From Actinomycetes bacterium (GTDB lineage: Bacteria > Actinomycetota > Acidimicrobiia > Acidimicrobiales > RAAP-2), in assembly GCA_021844425.1 (NCBI GenBank), contig JAKBTL010000125.1, forward strand, positions 1-32,177: 32,177 nt of DNA, read 5' to 3'. Below are positions 1 to 7,972 of the stretch, in pieces; positions within the stretch are counted from its first letter, which is position 1; every line of letters begins with the position of its first letter. A model generated the notes under the pieces. That model saw only the letters and a list, made by a program, of their open reading frames with translations. It did not search any database and was not told where the DNA came from. The translations under genes and the position numbers were made by a program.

Positions 1-1
1 G

Positions 2-75
2 TGGGCGCTGCGGGACTCGAACCCACGACCTCAGCCGTGTGAAGGCTGCGCTCTAACCAACTGAGCTAAGCGCCC
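2..75 (-). tRNA. tRNA-Val (anticodon CAC)
   Basis: Read on the minus strand, the sequence folds as a complete cloverleaf. The acceptor stem GGGCGCT (69-75) pairs with AGCGCCC (3-9). There is a D-arm GCTC...GAGC, an anticodon stem CAGCC/GGCTG around the loop TTCACAC, and a T-arm with the invariant TTCGAGT. Loop positions 34-36 read CAC, which decodes the valine codon GTG. The discriminator base is A (position 2), and one further C (position 1) precedes the window edge, so an encoded CCA cannot be judged. Confidence 0.96.
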
Positions 76-263
76 GGACAGCACGCCGGTGCCGGAAGCG
101 GCACGACGACCATATCGCGGCCTGGGCGGCCGCCGGCTGCCCTCGCCCAGCCCGCACTTGACCCGGCACCGGCACCCGGCACGTGCCCCCGCACCCCGCG
201 GCAACCGGCACGCGCTCCCGCGGCACCCGCCCGCGCCCCGCGGCTCCAGGCGTTCCCGACAGG

Positions 264-269
264 TAGCCT
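264..269 (+). promoter_or_regulatory. TAGCCT -10 box, possible leaderless promoter
   Basis: TAGCCT ends 9 nt before the ATG at 279, and no purine-rich ribosome binding site is visible between them. The spacing is slightly long for a leaderless start but fits the TAnnnT pattern seen before several genes in this window. No convincing -35 was found. The remainder of 76-263 is GC-rich low-complexity DNA (repeated GGCAC/CCGGCAC words) in which I see no gene. Confidence 0.4.
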
Positions 270-278
270 TGCTCGCAT

Positions 279-1058
279 ATGCCGCGGGCCGCCACAGAAC
301 CCACCACACTGGGCAACCTCGGCCAGACGACGATCTGGGGGCGCCTCTCCCAGACCTTCCTCCGGCCGCCGGCCCCGAAGACTGCTCGCGACGAGCAAGT
401 CGACTTCTCCCGCATGACCGACGACGAGAAACGGGCGCGCATCGTGGGTGTCGACCCGACCGAGAAGAGGGTCGGCATCGCGGCATCCCTGTTGGGCGTC
501 GCGCTTGCGATCTACGCCAACGTGCCCTACATGGTGTCCAAGACGTCCGTCGTCACGACGGTCAAGCCCACGGGCAAGACGTGCGCCCCGGTCCTGGGGA
601 TCACGGACCTTCACTACGTGGCGTCGACCAGCTCGTGCGACGGCATCTACTCGGCGAGCCACTACGTCCTCCCGCTCATCGTGTCGCTCGTCCTCGCCAC
701 CGCCATCTACGTCACCGTGCTGATCAGGCGCCGGGCGCCGCTCGCCTTCACGATCGTGATGACCGGCCTCGCTTTCGGCTCTCTGCTCGTGCTCGTCCCC
801 TACGGCGTCGCGGGGGGCTGGATCATGCTGCGGGCGTGGCGCACGCAGAAGTACGGGTCCCCGACGGCCAGGACGGCGATGACTGGCTGGGTGGCACCGC
901 CGCCGCGCGGTACGACGCGCAGAGCCCGGTCGACTGCTCCGCGCGGGCGGAAGGGAAAGGAAGCGGCGACGACCACAACGCGAAAGCCGCCCGCGGCGAA
1001 CAAGCGCTACACCCCCAAGTCTCCACCGAAGAAGAAGGTCGCGCCGCCGACCAGCTGA
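279..1058 (+). CDS. Conserved-type membrane protein, three helices, basic tail
   Basis: A 259-residue protein I cannot assign to a named family. It has an N-terminal soluble stretch (1-63), predicted membrane helices at about 64-86, 128-149 and 155-183, and an extended Lys/Arg/Pro/Thr-rich C-terminal tail (about 190-259) that is probably disordered and cytoplasmic. The loop between helices 1 and 2 carries two cysteines (C102, C120) that could form a disulfide if the loop is outside; this is inference. The ATG at 279 is preceded by a TAGCCT box rather than a ribosome binding site. It stands alone between a tRNA gene and the convergent TetR gene. Codon usage matches its neighbours, and a competing antisense frame lacks any recognisable motif. 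Confidence 0.75.
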   Translation: MPRAATEPTTLGNLGQTTIWGRLSQTFLRPPAPKTARDEQVDFSRMTDDEKRARIVGVDPTEKRVGIAASLLGVALAIYANVPYMVSKTSVVTTVKPTGKTCAPVLGITDLHYVASTSSCDGIYSASHYVLPLIVSLVLATAIYVTVLIRRRAPLAFTIVMTGLAFGSLLVLVPYGVAGGWIMLRAWRTQKYGSPTARTAMTGWVAPPPRGTTRRARSTAPRGRKGKEAATTTTRKPPAANKRYTPKSPPKKKVAPPTS

Positions 1059-1095
1059 CCGGCGGGCCTCGAGGAGCCGAGCCCGGACAGCAGCT

Positions 1096-1698
1096 TCAGC
1101 TGGTCATGAGCGCGGAGCGCAGCAGCTGGAGGACGTCGGCACGACGGCGGACGAGCGAGCGCGCGGTGGGCTCTTCTCCAAGTGCGCGCAGCACGTCGAC
1201 CTCGGTCACCATCCCGATCACCGTCGAGTAGATCGCGAGCAGCAGCAGGTTCGGGTCGTGGCGCCGCATGTGCCCCGCGTCCATCTCCGCTTCGAGAAAG
1301 TCCGACGCCCGACGCAGCAGGGGCTGGAGCTCGACGGTCATACGCGTCGACGCGGGAGGACCGAGACGGGACACCTCGCGGACGAGGCCGAGCAGCTGGG
1401 GACGGCGCGAGGCGAGCCGGAACACCGAGCGCACGACGGCCTCCACCTTGGCCCAACCGTCTCCCGCGCCGTCAAGCCCGGTCTCCATCGCCCCGGCGAG
1501 CTCCTCTGCGCTGCGCGCGATCAACGCGTCGAGGAGCGCTTCTTTGCTCGGGAACCAGTAGAGGATCGACTGCTTCGTGATCCCCAGATCGGCGGCCAGT
1601 GCGTCGAGCGACGTCGCCTCGTAGCCGCGGGTCCCCCACGCCGCCAGCGCCGCGTCGAGGATGCGTTCGCGCGTCGTAGTGCGCGCCACGGTGGGCAC
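1096..1698 (-). CDS. TetR/AcrR-family transcriptional regulator
   Basis: A 200-residue one-component repressor-type protein. Residues about 8-55 form the typical TetR DNA-binding domain, with 'TRERILDAAL' opening helix 1 and a recognition region 'LGITKQSILYWFPSKEALL'. The remainder is an all-helical ligand-binding and dimerisation domain with no recognisable ligand signature. It is transcribed divergently from the acyl reductase operon across 67 bp that contain two identical-arm palindromes, the classical arrangement for a TetR protein controlling both itself and the adjacent operon. By analogy with TetR proteins beside lipid genes, an acyl-CoA or lipid intermediate is a reasonable ligand guess but is not shown by the sequence. 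The start is GTG at 1698, 6 nt after a TAGCCT box and without a ribosome binding site. Confidence 0.93.
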   Translation of the reverse strand: MPTVARTTTRERILDAALAAWGTRGYEATSLDALAADLGITKQSILYWFPSKEALLDALIARSAEELAGAMETGLDGAGDGWAKVEAVVRSVFRLASRRPQLLGLVREVSRLGPPASTRMTVELQPLLRRASDFLEAEMDAGHMRRHDPNLLLLAIYSTVIGMVTEVDVLRALGEEPTARSLVRRRADVLQLLRSALMTS

Positions 1699-1704
1699 AT
1701 CCGC

Positions 1705-1710
1705 AGGCTA
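1705..1710 (-). promoter_or_regulatory. TAGCCT -10 box of the tetR gene (leaderless type)
   Basis: On the minus strand TAGCCT is followed by 6 nt and then the GTG start at 1698, leaving no room for a ribosome binding site. The -35 position expected for this box (about 1728-1733) falls at the edge of the first palindrome, so binding there would block the promoter. Confidence 0.5.
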
Positions 1711-1718
1711 GCCCATCC

Positions 1719-1756
1719 CTACCACCTGGTAGACAGCGGTGCCTACCAGGTGGTAG
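1719..1756. promoter_or_regulatory. Twin palindromic operators for the TetR regulator
   Basis: Two 14-bp perfect inverted repeats share the same arms: CTACCA-CC-TGGTAG (1719-1732) and CTACCA-GG-TGGTAG (1743-1756). Their centres are 24 bp apart, a little over two helical turns, so two dimers could sit near the same DNA face. The pair fills most of the divergent intergenic region between the tetR-type gene and the acyl reductase gene. The symmetry is directly visible; assignment to the neighbouring TetR protein is inference from position. Confidence 0.82.
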
Positions 1757-1765
1757 ACCAGTGGG

Positions 1766-4120
1766 ATGCCGATCCCTGCTGGGCTCGCTGGCAAACGGTT
1801 CTTCGTCACCGGTGGGACTGGATTCCTCGGCACTGCGCTGATCGAGCGGATCTTGCGCACCGTGCCCGACGCCGAGGTGGTGGCGCTCGTCCGCCCTGGG
1901 CGCAGGGCAAGCGCACGCGAGCGCGCGGTGCGCGAGATCCTCCGCAACGACTGCTTCGACCGGCTCCGAGACGAGCTCGGCGACCGGTTCGACCAGACCG
2001 CTGACCGGCTCGCCGCTGTCTCAGGAGACGTGAGTCGTGACGGCCTCGGGTTGGACGCTGAGGGGCGCCGCCTTCTCGCCTCGTGCGACGTGGTCGTGCA
2101 CTCGGCAGCCACGGTCAGCTTCGACTCTCCGCTGGACCAGGCAGTCGAGATCAACCTGCTCGGGCCTTCGCGGGTGGCAGGCACGCTCGCGTCGGCCCGC
2201 GCCGAGGCAGAGCAGGTGACGCCCGTCCATCTGATCGCCGTCTCCACCGCGTACGTAGCGGGCACCCACCACGGGGAGGCAAGAGAAGAGCTCCTCAGCG
2301 CGAACCGGTTCTCGCTCGACGTCGACTGGCGCGCAGAAGTGGCTCACGCGCGCCGGCTGCGCCAGGACCTCGAGGACCGGTCACGGCGCGCCGACACCCT
2401 TGCGACCTTCTCGAAGAAAGCTCGCGAGGAGCTCGGCGGCGCTGGCGAGCACCTCCTCGCCGCACGTGCCGAGCGGCTGCGCGACGAATGGGTCACGGAC
2501 CGCCTCGTCGACGCAGGCACCGCACGAGCCCGGTCGCTCGGCTGGCCCGACGCGTACCCGTTCACGAAGGCGATGGGGGAACGGGCGCTCATCGAGAACG
2601 CGGAGGTGCCCCTCAGCATCGTCCGGCCCTCGATCATCGAGTCGGCGCTCGCCGAGCCGGTCCCAGGGTGGATCCGCGGCTTTCGTATGGCCGAGCCGAT
2701 CATCATCTCCTTCGCCCGCGGGCTGCTGCGCGAATTCCCCGGAGTGCCCGAAGGCGTGGTCGACGTCATCCCCGTCGACATGGTGGTCGCGGCCATCTTG
2801 GCGATCGCAGCCGCACCGGCGCCCGAGCACCCCGCGGTGTACCACGTGGCATCGGGGGTCGCGAACCCGCTTCGCTATGGCAGGCTCGTCGAGCTCATCC
2901 AAGAGTGGTTCGCCCAGCACCCGATCTACGACGACCGGGGACAGCCGATCAGCCTTCCCGAGTGGTCGTTCCCCGGCCGAGGTCGCGTGCAGCGCCAGCT
3001 CCAGCGCGCGACGAAGGCGATGGACACGGCCGAACGGGTGCTGAGGGCCCTGCCCCTGCGGGGCAGGCAGGCCTCCTTCTCGGCCACCGTCGAGGAGCGC
3101 AACTCGCTGGCGAAGCGTGCCCTCGGCTACGTCGAGCTCTACGGCGCCTACACCGAGACCGAGGCGCGCTACCGGGTCGACCGGCTCCTCGAGGTGTGGC
3201 GGAGCCTCGACGACGACGATCGCGCCGCCTTCTGCTTCGACCCCTCGGTCATCGACTGGGACCACTACGTCCACGACGTGCACCTGCCCTCCGTGGTCGC
3301 CCACGCCCGCGTCAAGACCACTCCCGCGCGTCCCACGCTCGCCAGCCGCTCCGAGCGGGCCCGCCGGGCGATCCTCTCGCCAGACCGCCACCTCGCGGCG
3401 TTCGACCTCGAGCACACGCTCATCGCCGCGAACGTCGTCGACAGCTACGCCTGGCTGGCCTCACGCCACCTCGCCGCGTCGCGGCGTCCGAAGCTCGTCG
3501 GAGAGCTTGTCGCCCAAGCCCCGGCGCTCCTCGCCCTCGACCGGCGAGACCGAGGCGACTTCCTCCGGCTCTTCTACCGCCGTTACGACGGCGCGCCGGT
3601 CGCCCAGCTCGAGGAGGACGCGTGGGAGCTGTTCCACCGCCAGCTCCTCCCGCGAGCGTTCCCCGCCGGGCTCGCGAGGGTCCGCGAGCACCGACGGCTC
3701 GGCCACCGCACGCTGCTCATCACCGGGGCGCTCGACTTCGTGGTCGCCCCCCTGCGTCCGCTCTTCGACGACATCGTCTGCGCCCATATGGCCCAGTCCG
3801 AAGGGCGCTTCACCGGGAGGCTGGACGAGCTCCCGCCCATAGGCGAGGCGCGGGCGCAGCTCCTCGCCGAGTACGCCGACACGCACGGTCTCGACTTGAA
3901 AGAGTCGGTCGCCTACGCGGACTCAGCGAGCGACCTCGCGATGCTCGAGGCAGTCGGCTTCCCCGTCGCCGTCAACCCCGAGTCGCGTCTCGCCGCGATC
4001 GCCAGGCGCCGGGGCTGGCACGTCGAGCACTGGTCGCGCGCGGCCGGCGGCGCGGCGCGCCCGCTGCCGCTCGGTCCGCTCGACGTTCGCCCGCTCTCGC
4101 GCGCCAACAGGCTGTCATGA
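1766..4120 (+). CDS. Fatty acyl-CoA reductase fused to HAD-IB phosphatase
   Basis: A 784-residue, two-enzyme protein. Residues 1-435 are an extended SDR Rossmann domain with the NAD(P)-binding motif TGGTGFLG (15-22) and a YPFTK catalytic YxxxK (264-268). Residues about 440-515 resemble the C-terminal 'sterile' domain of eukaryotic-type fatty acyl-CoA reductases. Such enzymes reduce acyl thioesters to aldehydes or alcohols. Residues about 540-757 are a SerB-like HAD-IB hydrolase with nucleophile D547, motif II T653 and motif IV D719/D723. Motif I reads DLEHT rather than DxDxT, so the acid/base Asp is Glu, and the usual motif III Lys is not evident near GEAR (693-696); phosphatase activity is therefore uncertain. 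It is the first gene of a five-gene operon, and its stop overlaps the next ATG. The ATG at 1766 lies 10 bp from the second palindrome. The acyl substrate and the HAD substrate are unknown. Confidence 0.88.
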   Translation: MPIPAGLAGKRFFVTGGTGFLGTALIERILRTVPDAEVVALVRPGRRASARERAVREILRNDCFDRLRDELGDRFDQTADRLAAVSGDVSRDGLGLDAEGRRLLASCDVVVHSAATVSFDSPLDQAVEINLLGPSRVAGTLASARAEAEQVTPVHLIAVSTAYVAGTHHGEAREELLSANRFSLDVDWRAEVAHARRLRQDLEDRSRRADTLATFSKKAREELGGAGEHLLAARAERLRDEWVTDRLVDAGTARARSLGWPDAYPFTKAMGERALIENAEVPLSIVRPSIIESALAEPVPGWIRGFRMAEPIIISFARGLLREFPGVPEGVVDVIPVDMVVAAILAIAAAPAPEHPAVYHVASGVANPLRYGRLVELIQEWFAQHPIYDDRGQPISLPEWSFPGRGRVQRQLQRATKAMDTAERVLRALPLRGRQASFSATVEERNSLAKRALGYVELYGAYTETEARYRVDRLLEVWRSLDDDDRAAFCFDPSVIDWDHYVHDVHLPSVVAHARVKTTPARPTLASRSERARRAILSPDRHLAAFDLEHTLIAANVVDSYAWLASRHLAASRRPKLVGELVAQAPALLALDRRDRGDFLRLFYRRYDGAPVAQLEEDAWELFHRQLLPRAFPAGLARVREHRRLGHRTLLITGALDFVVAPLRPLFDDIVCAHMAQSEGRFTGRLDELPPIGEARAQLLAEYADTHGLDLKESVAYADSASDLAMLEAVGFPVAVNPESRLAAIARRRGWHVEHWSRAAGGAARPLPLGPLDVRPLSRANRLS

Positions 4121-5487
4121 AGGCGCTGGTCTTCGAGCGGAACCTCCCTCGGTTCGCCGCGTCGAGGCTCGCGTCGACGCTCGGCTCGGGGAGGGGCGCG
4201 GCGATCGGACCGCTGCGGCTCCTCGAGACGGAGCCACCCGAGCTGCCGGGTCCTGACTGGGCCCGGGTGACGCCGCTGCTCTCAGGGATCTGCGGGTCCG
4301 ACCTCGCCACCCTCGACGCCAAGAGCTCTCGCTACTTCGAGCACATCGTGAGCTTCCCGTTCGTCCCCGGTCACGAGGTCGTGGGCGAGCTGGAGACCGG
4401 CGCGCGCGTGGTGCTCGAGCCCGTGCTCGGCTGCGTTGCACGCGGCATCGAGCCTCCGTGCGACGCATGCCGGCGCGGGATGCTCGGTGATTGCGAGCGC
4501 ATCGCGTTCGGCAATCTCGCTCCGGGCCTCCAGACCGGCTACTGCGCCGACACGGGCGGCGGGTGGTCGCACGCCGGTCTCGTGGCCCACCCGAGCCAGC
4601 TCCACGCAGTGCCCGACGCCTTCAGCGACGAGGACGCAGTGGTCGTCGAGCCCGTCGCGTGCGCCGTGCACGCCGTCTGTGACGCGGGCCTGGAAGGAAC
4701 AGAGATCGTCGCGGTGCTCGGTGCAGGCACGCTCGGGCTCGCCGTCGTCGCAGCAGTGACCACCTTGTCTGCCGCGGGCCGCATCCCGACGCCCAGCGCG
4801 CTGTTGGTGGGGGCCCGCTACTCGCACCAGCGTCGCCTGGCCGCCGAGCTCGGGGCGGCGTCGGCGATCTCGCCGGACCAGCTGGTCAGAGCGGTCCGTC
4901 GGCAGAGCGGCTCGCTCTCCTTGTCCCACCCGCGGCCAGGACGCGCCAGCGGACCGTTGACCGGCGGTGCGCACGTCGTCTTCGACTGCGTCGGATCGGC
5001 GGACTCCATCGCCCAATGTCTCGAGATGGTCCGACCGCGCGGCCGGGTGGTGCTCATCGGCATGCCCGGACACGTGCATGTCGACCTCGCGCCCCTCTGG
5101 CAGCGCGAGGTGCGCCTCGCCGGCGCGTACGCGTACGGCACCGAGGTGCTCGTCTCCGGCGAACGCGTCCGGACCTTTGACCTCGCCTTCGAGGTCGTCG
5201 CCGCACACGGCTTGGGCCGCCTGGTCTCGGCGACCTACCCGATCGAACGATTCGAAGAAGCGGTGCAGCACGCGGGCGCCGCCGGGCGCCGGGGTGCGGT
5301 CAAGGTCGCCTTCGACCTGCGCCGAGGGAGCGAACGGCGTCCGTTCAGCGAACGGCGCTCCGGGGACGGAGCCACAACGAGCCCCGGCCACCCCGGCCAC
5401 CCCGGCCGCGCCGACCGCGCCGACCGCTCCGACCGCTCAAGCCGCGCCGACCGCGCCGGCAGATCGACGACAGGAGGCACGCGATGA
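4117..5487 (+). CDS. Zinc-dependent alcohol dehydrogenase-like (MDR) protein
   Basis: A 456-residue medium-chain dehydrogenase/reductase. The GroES-like catalytic domain has the zinc-site residues C59 (GICGSD) and H86-E87 (PGHEVVG), a structural-zinc cysteine cluster (C106, C115, C118, C126) and the nucleotide-binding motif VLGAGTLGLA (about 200-209). It probably interconverts an alcohol and an aldehyde or ketone using NAD(P). The context suggests handling of the fatty aldehyde or alcohol made by the upstream reductase, or oxidation of a hydroxy-lipid. The start ATG overlaps the upstream stop (ATGA, 4117-4120), and its own stop overlaps the next start. The last ~55 residues, after the normal MDR end, form an odd low-complexity tail of HPG and RAD/RSD repeats. 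This tail is repeat-encoded and probably disordered. Confidence 0.9.
   Translation: MKALVFERNLPRFAASRLASTLGSGRGAAIGPLRLLETEPPELPGPDWARVTPLLSGICGSDLATLDAKSSRYFEHIVSFPFVPGHEVVGELETGARVVLEPVLGCVARGIEPPCDACRRGMLGDCERIAFGNLAPGLQTGYCADTGGGWSHAGLVAHPSQLHAVPDAFSDEDAVVVEPVACAVHAVCDAGLEGTEIVAVLGAGTLGLAVVAAVTTLSAAGRIPTPSALLVGARYSHQRRLAAELGAASAISPDQLVRAVRRQSGSLSLSHPRPGRASGPLTGGAHVVFDCVGSADSIAQCLEMVRPRGRVVLIGMPGHVHVDLAPLWQREVRLAGAYAYGTEVLVSGERVRTFDLAFEVVAAHGLGRLVSATYPIERFEEAVQHAGAAGRRGAVKVAFDLRRGSERRPFSERRSGDGATTSPGHPGHPGRADRADRSDRSSRADRAGRSTTGGTR
5381..5460 (+). repeat. Short-period low-complexity repeat coding a C-terminal tail
   Basis: Imperfect 9-bp units (CACCCCGGC, then GCCGACCGC-type) run for about 80 bp at the 3' end of the dehydrogenase gene. 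They encode HPGHPG followed by RADRADRSDRSSRADRAGR. The array keeps the reading frame because the period is a multiple of three, which suggests replication slippage. Confidence 0.75.
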
Positions 5488-7073
5488 CGCCCCGACCAGG
5501 GCTCGTCTTGGAGGTGGACCGGTCCACCCCGCCCACCCTCTTCTGGCACGGCGAGCGCTTCGCCCTCGAGCGGCTGCCCGAAGGGAGCCGGGTCGTCTAC
5601 GCACCCGAGCCGTTACCCGCGCTCGAGGACCCACCAGGCGCGATCCGCCACGCGCTGCTCCACCCTCTGGGCGACCGAGAGCCGCTACCCGCCTTGCTCC
5701 GCCCGGGCATGCGGCTCACGATCTGCTTCGACGACGTCTCTCTGCCGCTTCCTCCGATGCAAGCGCCCGACGTCCGCCAGCTCGTGATCGAGCAGGTGCT
5801 CGACATGGCCGCTGAGGCGGGAGTCGACGACGTCGTCCTCGTCGCCGCGCTCGCCCTCCACCGCAGAATGACCGAGGCCGAGCTGCGCCATGCCCTCGGG
5901 GATCGCATCTACGACGCGTTCGCCCCTCACGGCCTGCTCACCCAGCACGACGCGGAGGACCCGTCCAACCTCGTGCACCTGGGGACCACCGACAAGGGCG
6001 AGGACGTCGAGATCAACAAGCGCGCGGCGACCAGCGACCTCGTCGTGTACGTGAACATCAACCTCGTCGCGATGGACGGCGGGCACAAGAGCGTCGCGAC
6101 CGGGCTTGCCAGCTACAGGAGCCTGCGCCATCACCACAACCCTGCGACGATGCTCCACAGCCGGTCGTTCATGGACGCTCCCTCCTCCGAGCTCCACTCG
6201 TCGAACTGGCGCATGGGGCGCCTCATCGCAGACAGTGGCGTGAAGATCTTCCAGATCGAGACCACGCTCAACACCGACACGTTCCCTCGACAGTTCGGCT
6301 TCCTCCAGCGCAGGGAATGGGAGTGGAGCCTGCGCGACCGTGCGGCCTACGTGGCCACTGCGGCCGCGCTCGACCGGACTCCGCCTCGACTGGCTCGGCA
6401 GATCTTCCACGCGATCCGAGCACCCCACGCGCTCGTCTCGGTCCAAGCCGGCGAGGTGGAAGCGGTCCATGCCGTCACGACGGCCAACGTATGGAAGCAG
6501 CAGGGCGTCGAGGTCGACGGGCAGACCGACATCCTCACCATGGGGCTGCCCTACATCTCTCCGTACAACGTGAACTCGATCATGAACCCGGTGCTCGTCG
6601 CGTGCCTCGGCCTCGGGTACTTCTTCAACCTCTACCGCGGGCGGCCGCTCGTGAGGAAGGGCGGGGTGGTGATCATGCACCACCCGACTCCCTGGGAGTT
6701 CCACCCGGGACATCACCCGAGCTACATCGACTTCTTCGAGGAGGTGCTGAGCGTCACGACGGACCCCGTCGAGATGTCCAAGACTTACGAGGAGTCCTTC
6801 GCGACCGATCCGTGGTACGTGCACCTCTACCGCACCGGTCACGCGTACCACGGCGTGCACCCCTTCTACATGTGGTACTGGTGCGCGCACGCGCTCGATC
6901 ACCTCGGACGCGTGATCGTGGTAGGCGGGGACCCCGCAGCGGTGCGTCGCATGGGCTTCTCTCCCGCGACGAGCCTCGACGACGCCCTCGAGATGGCCTC
7001 CGACGTCGTCGGCCGGTCGCCTAGTCTCACGCACATCCACACGCCGCCGCTGCTCCTCGCGGACGTGCGATGA
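5484..7073 (+). CDS. LarA/DUF2088-like protein (lactate racemase superfamily)
   Basis: A 529-residue protein whose N-terminal half resembles the DUF2088/LarA fold. It has an early 'ICFDDVSLPLPP' loop (80-91), 'ALHRRMTEAEL' (124-134), 'EINKRA' (176-181) and a glycine-rich 'DGGHKSVATG' (198-207). Known LarA enzymes racemise 2-hydroxy acids using a nickel-pincer nucleotide bound to a Lys; K179 and H126 are by-eye candidates for the cofactor Lys and a catalytic His. The Ni-ligand His that normally precedes the GG.K motif by about seven residues is not seen, although H201 lies inside the motif, so this may be a divergent activity. No LarB, LarC or LarE maturation genes are in the window. It is translationally coupled on both sides (ATGA overlaps), indicating a role in the same pathway, perhaps on a hydroxyacyl substrate. 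Confidence 0.72.
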   Translation: MTPRPGLVLEVDRSTPPTLFWHGERFALERLPEGSRVVYAPEPLPALEDPPGAIRHALLHPLGDREPLPALLRPGMRLTICFDDVSLPLPPMQAPDVRQLVIEQVLDMAAEAGVDDVVLVAALALHRRMTEAELRHALGDRIYDAFAPHGLLTQHDAEDPSNLVHLGTTDKGEDVEINKRAATSDLVVYVNINLVAMDGGHKSVATGLASYRSLRHHHNPATMLHSRSFMDAPSSELHSSNWRMGRLIADSGVKIFQIETTLNTDTFPRQFGFLQRREWEWSLRDRAAYVATAAALDRTPPRLARQIFHAIRAPHALVSVQAGEVEAVHAVTTANVWKQQGVEVDGQTDILTMGLPYISPYNVNSIMNPVLVACLGLGYFFNLYRGRPLVRKGGVVIMHHPTPWEFHPGHHPSYIDFFEEVLSVTTDPVEMSKTYEESFATDPWYVHLYRTGHAYHGVHPFYMWYWCAHALDHLGRVIVVGGDPAAVRRMGFSPATSLDDALEMASDVVGRSPSLTHIHTPPLLLADVR

Positions 7074-7954
7074 CGCCCGAGGGATTCCCCTTCGCCAAGC
7101 CGAGCTGGCCAACCGGCGTGCCGCGTCCTGAGCCTGAGCGCCGCGTCGGCCTCGACTACGCCCATGAATGGTCGCGCCGTTACCCCGTGCGCCTGGCCCG
7201 AGCGGTCGTCCTCGACAACGTGACCCGTCCCGCGGCACGCCTCGTCGCACCGACCACCGTGCGCGGCGGGGAGCACCTCCAGCACGTCGCCGCGCCCGTG
7301 ATCTTCGCAGCGAACCACGCGAGCCACCTCGACACGCCCCTCCTCCTCACCACGCTTCCCGTCCGGTTCCGCCACCGCACCGTGGTCGCGGCAGCCGCCG
7401 ACTACTTCTTCGACCGCCGCTGGAAGGCAGCTCTGTGGTCCTTCGGGCTCGCCGCCATTCCCATCGAACGCGCCCGCGTGAACCGGCGCTCCGCCGACGT
7501 CGCGGCCGGGCTCCTCGAAGAAGGCTGGAACCTCGTCATCTTCCCCGAGGGGGGGCGCTCGCCCGACGGGTGGGCCCAGCCCTTCCACGGCGGCGCCGCC
7601 TACCTCGCGCGGCGCACGGGTCGCCCGGTCGTCCCTGTGCACGTGAACGGGACCCGGCTCGTGCTCCCGAAGGGCGCCCAGGGGCGCCTTCCACGTCGCG
7701 CACGCGTCTCGGTCCTCTTCGGCACTCCGCTCTCGCCCCTCGAGGAGGAGAAGGCGCCGCGCTTCGCCGCTCGCATCGAAAAGGCGGTCGCGATCCTCGC
7801 AGACGAGGTGTCGAGCGACTGGTGGAGCGCACGCAAACGGGCGTTCCGCGGCGAGACGCCCTCCCTTCGAGGTCCCGACGCCGCCCCTTGGCGCAGGTCC
7901 TGGGCGCTCGACCCTCGACCCGAGACAGACCGCGACGCCTGGCCGAGCATCTGA
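7070..7954 (+). CDS. PlsC-type 1-acylglycerol-3-phosphate acyltransferase
   Basis: A 294-residue lysophospholipid acyltransferase-family protein. It contains the catalytic HX4D box (NHASHLD, 82-88), a substrate-binding FPEGGRS (158-164) and the later VVPVHVNGT motif (187-195), in the order expected for the family. It should transfer an acyl group from acyl-CoA or acyl-ACP to a hydroxyl of a lipid or lipid precursor at the inner membrane face. Its start overlaps the stop of the LarA-like gene by 4 nt. Mycobacteria have a protein in which a HAD-IB domain is fused to PlsC (Rv2483c type). Here the HAD-IB domain is fused to the reductase and PlsC is separate but in the same operon, which supports a functional link. 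The acceptor lipid cannot be read from the sequence. Confidence 0.9.
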   Translation: MTPEGFPFAKPSWPTGVPRPEPERRVGLDYAHEWSRRYPVRLARAVVLDNVTRPAARLVAPTTVRGGEHLQHVAAPVIFAANHASHLDTPLLLTTLPVRFRHRTVVAAAADYFFDRRWKAALWSFGLAAIPIERARVNRRSADVAAGLLEEGWNLVIFPEGGRSPDGWAQPFHGGAAYLARRTGRPVVPVHVNGTRLVLPKGAQGRLPRRARVSVLFGTPLSPLEEEKAPRFAARIEKAVAILADEVSSDWWSARKRAFRGETPSLRGPDAAPWRRSWALDPRPETDRDAWPSI

Positions 7955-7972
7955 GCAGCTACACATTCGGGC

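Noticed and set aside
2381-3415. 344-residue minus-strand frame opposite the acyl reductase
   Set aside because: Antisense shadow; Asp/Gly/Val-rich with no recognisable domain or start signal.
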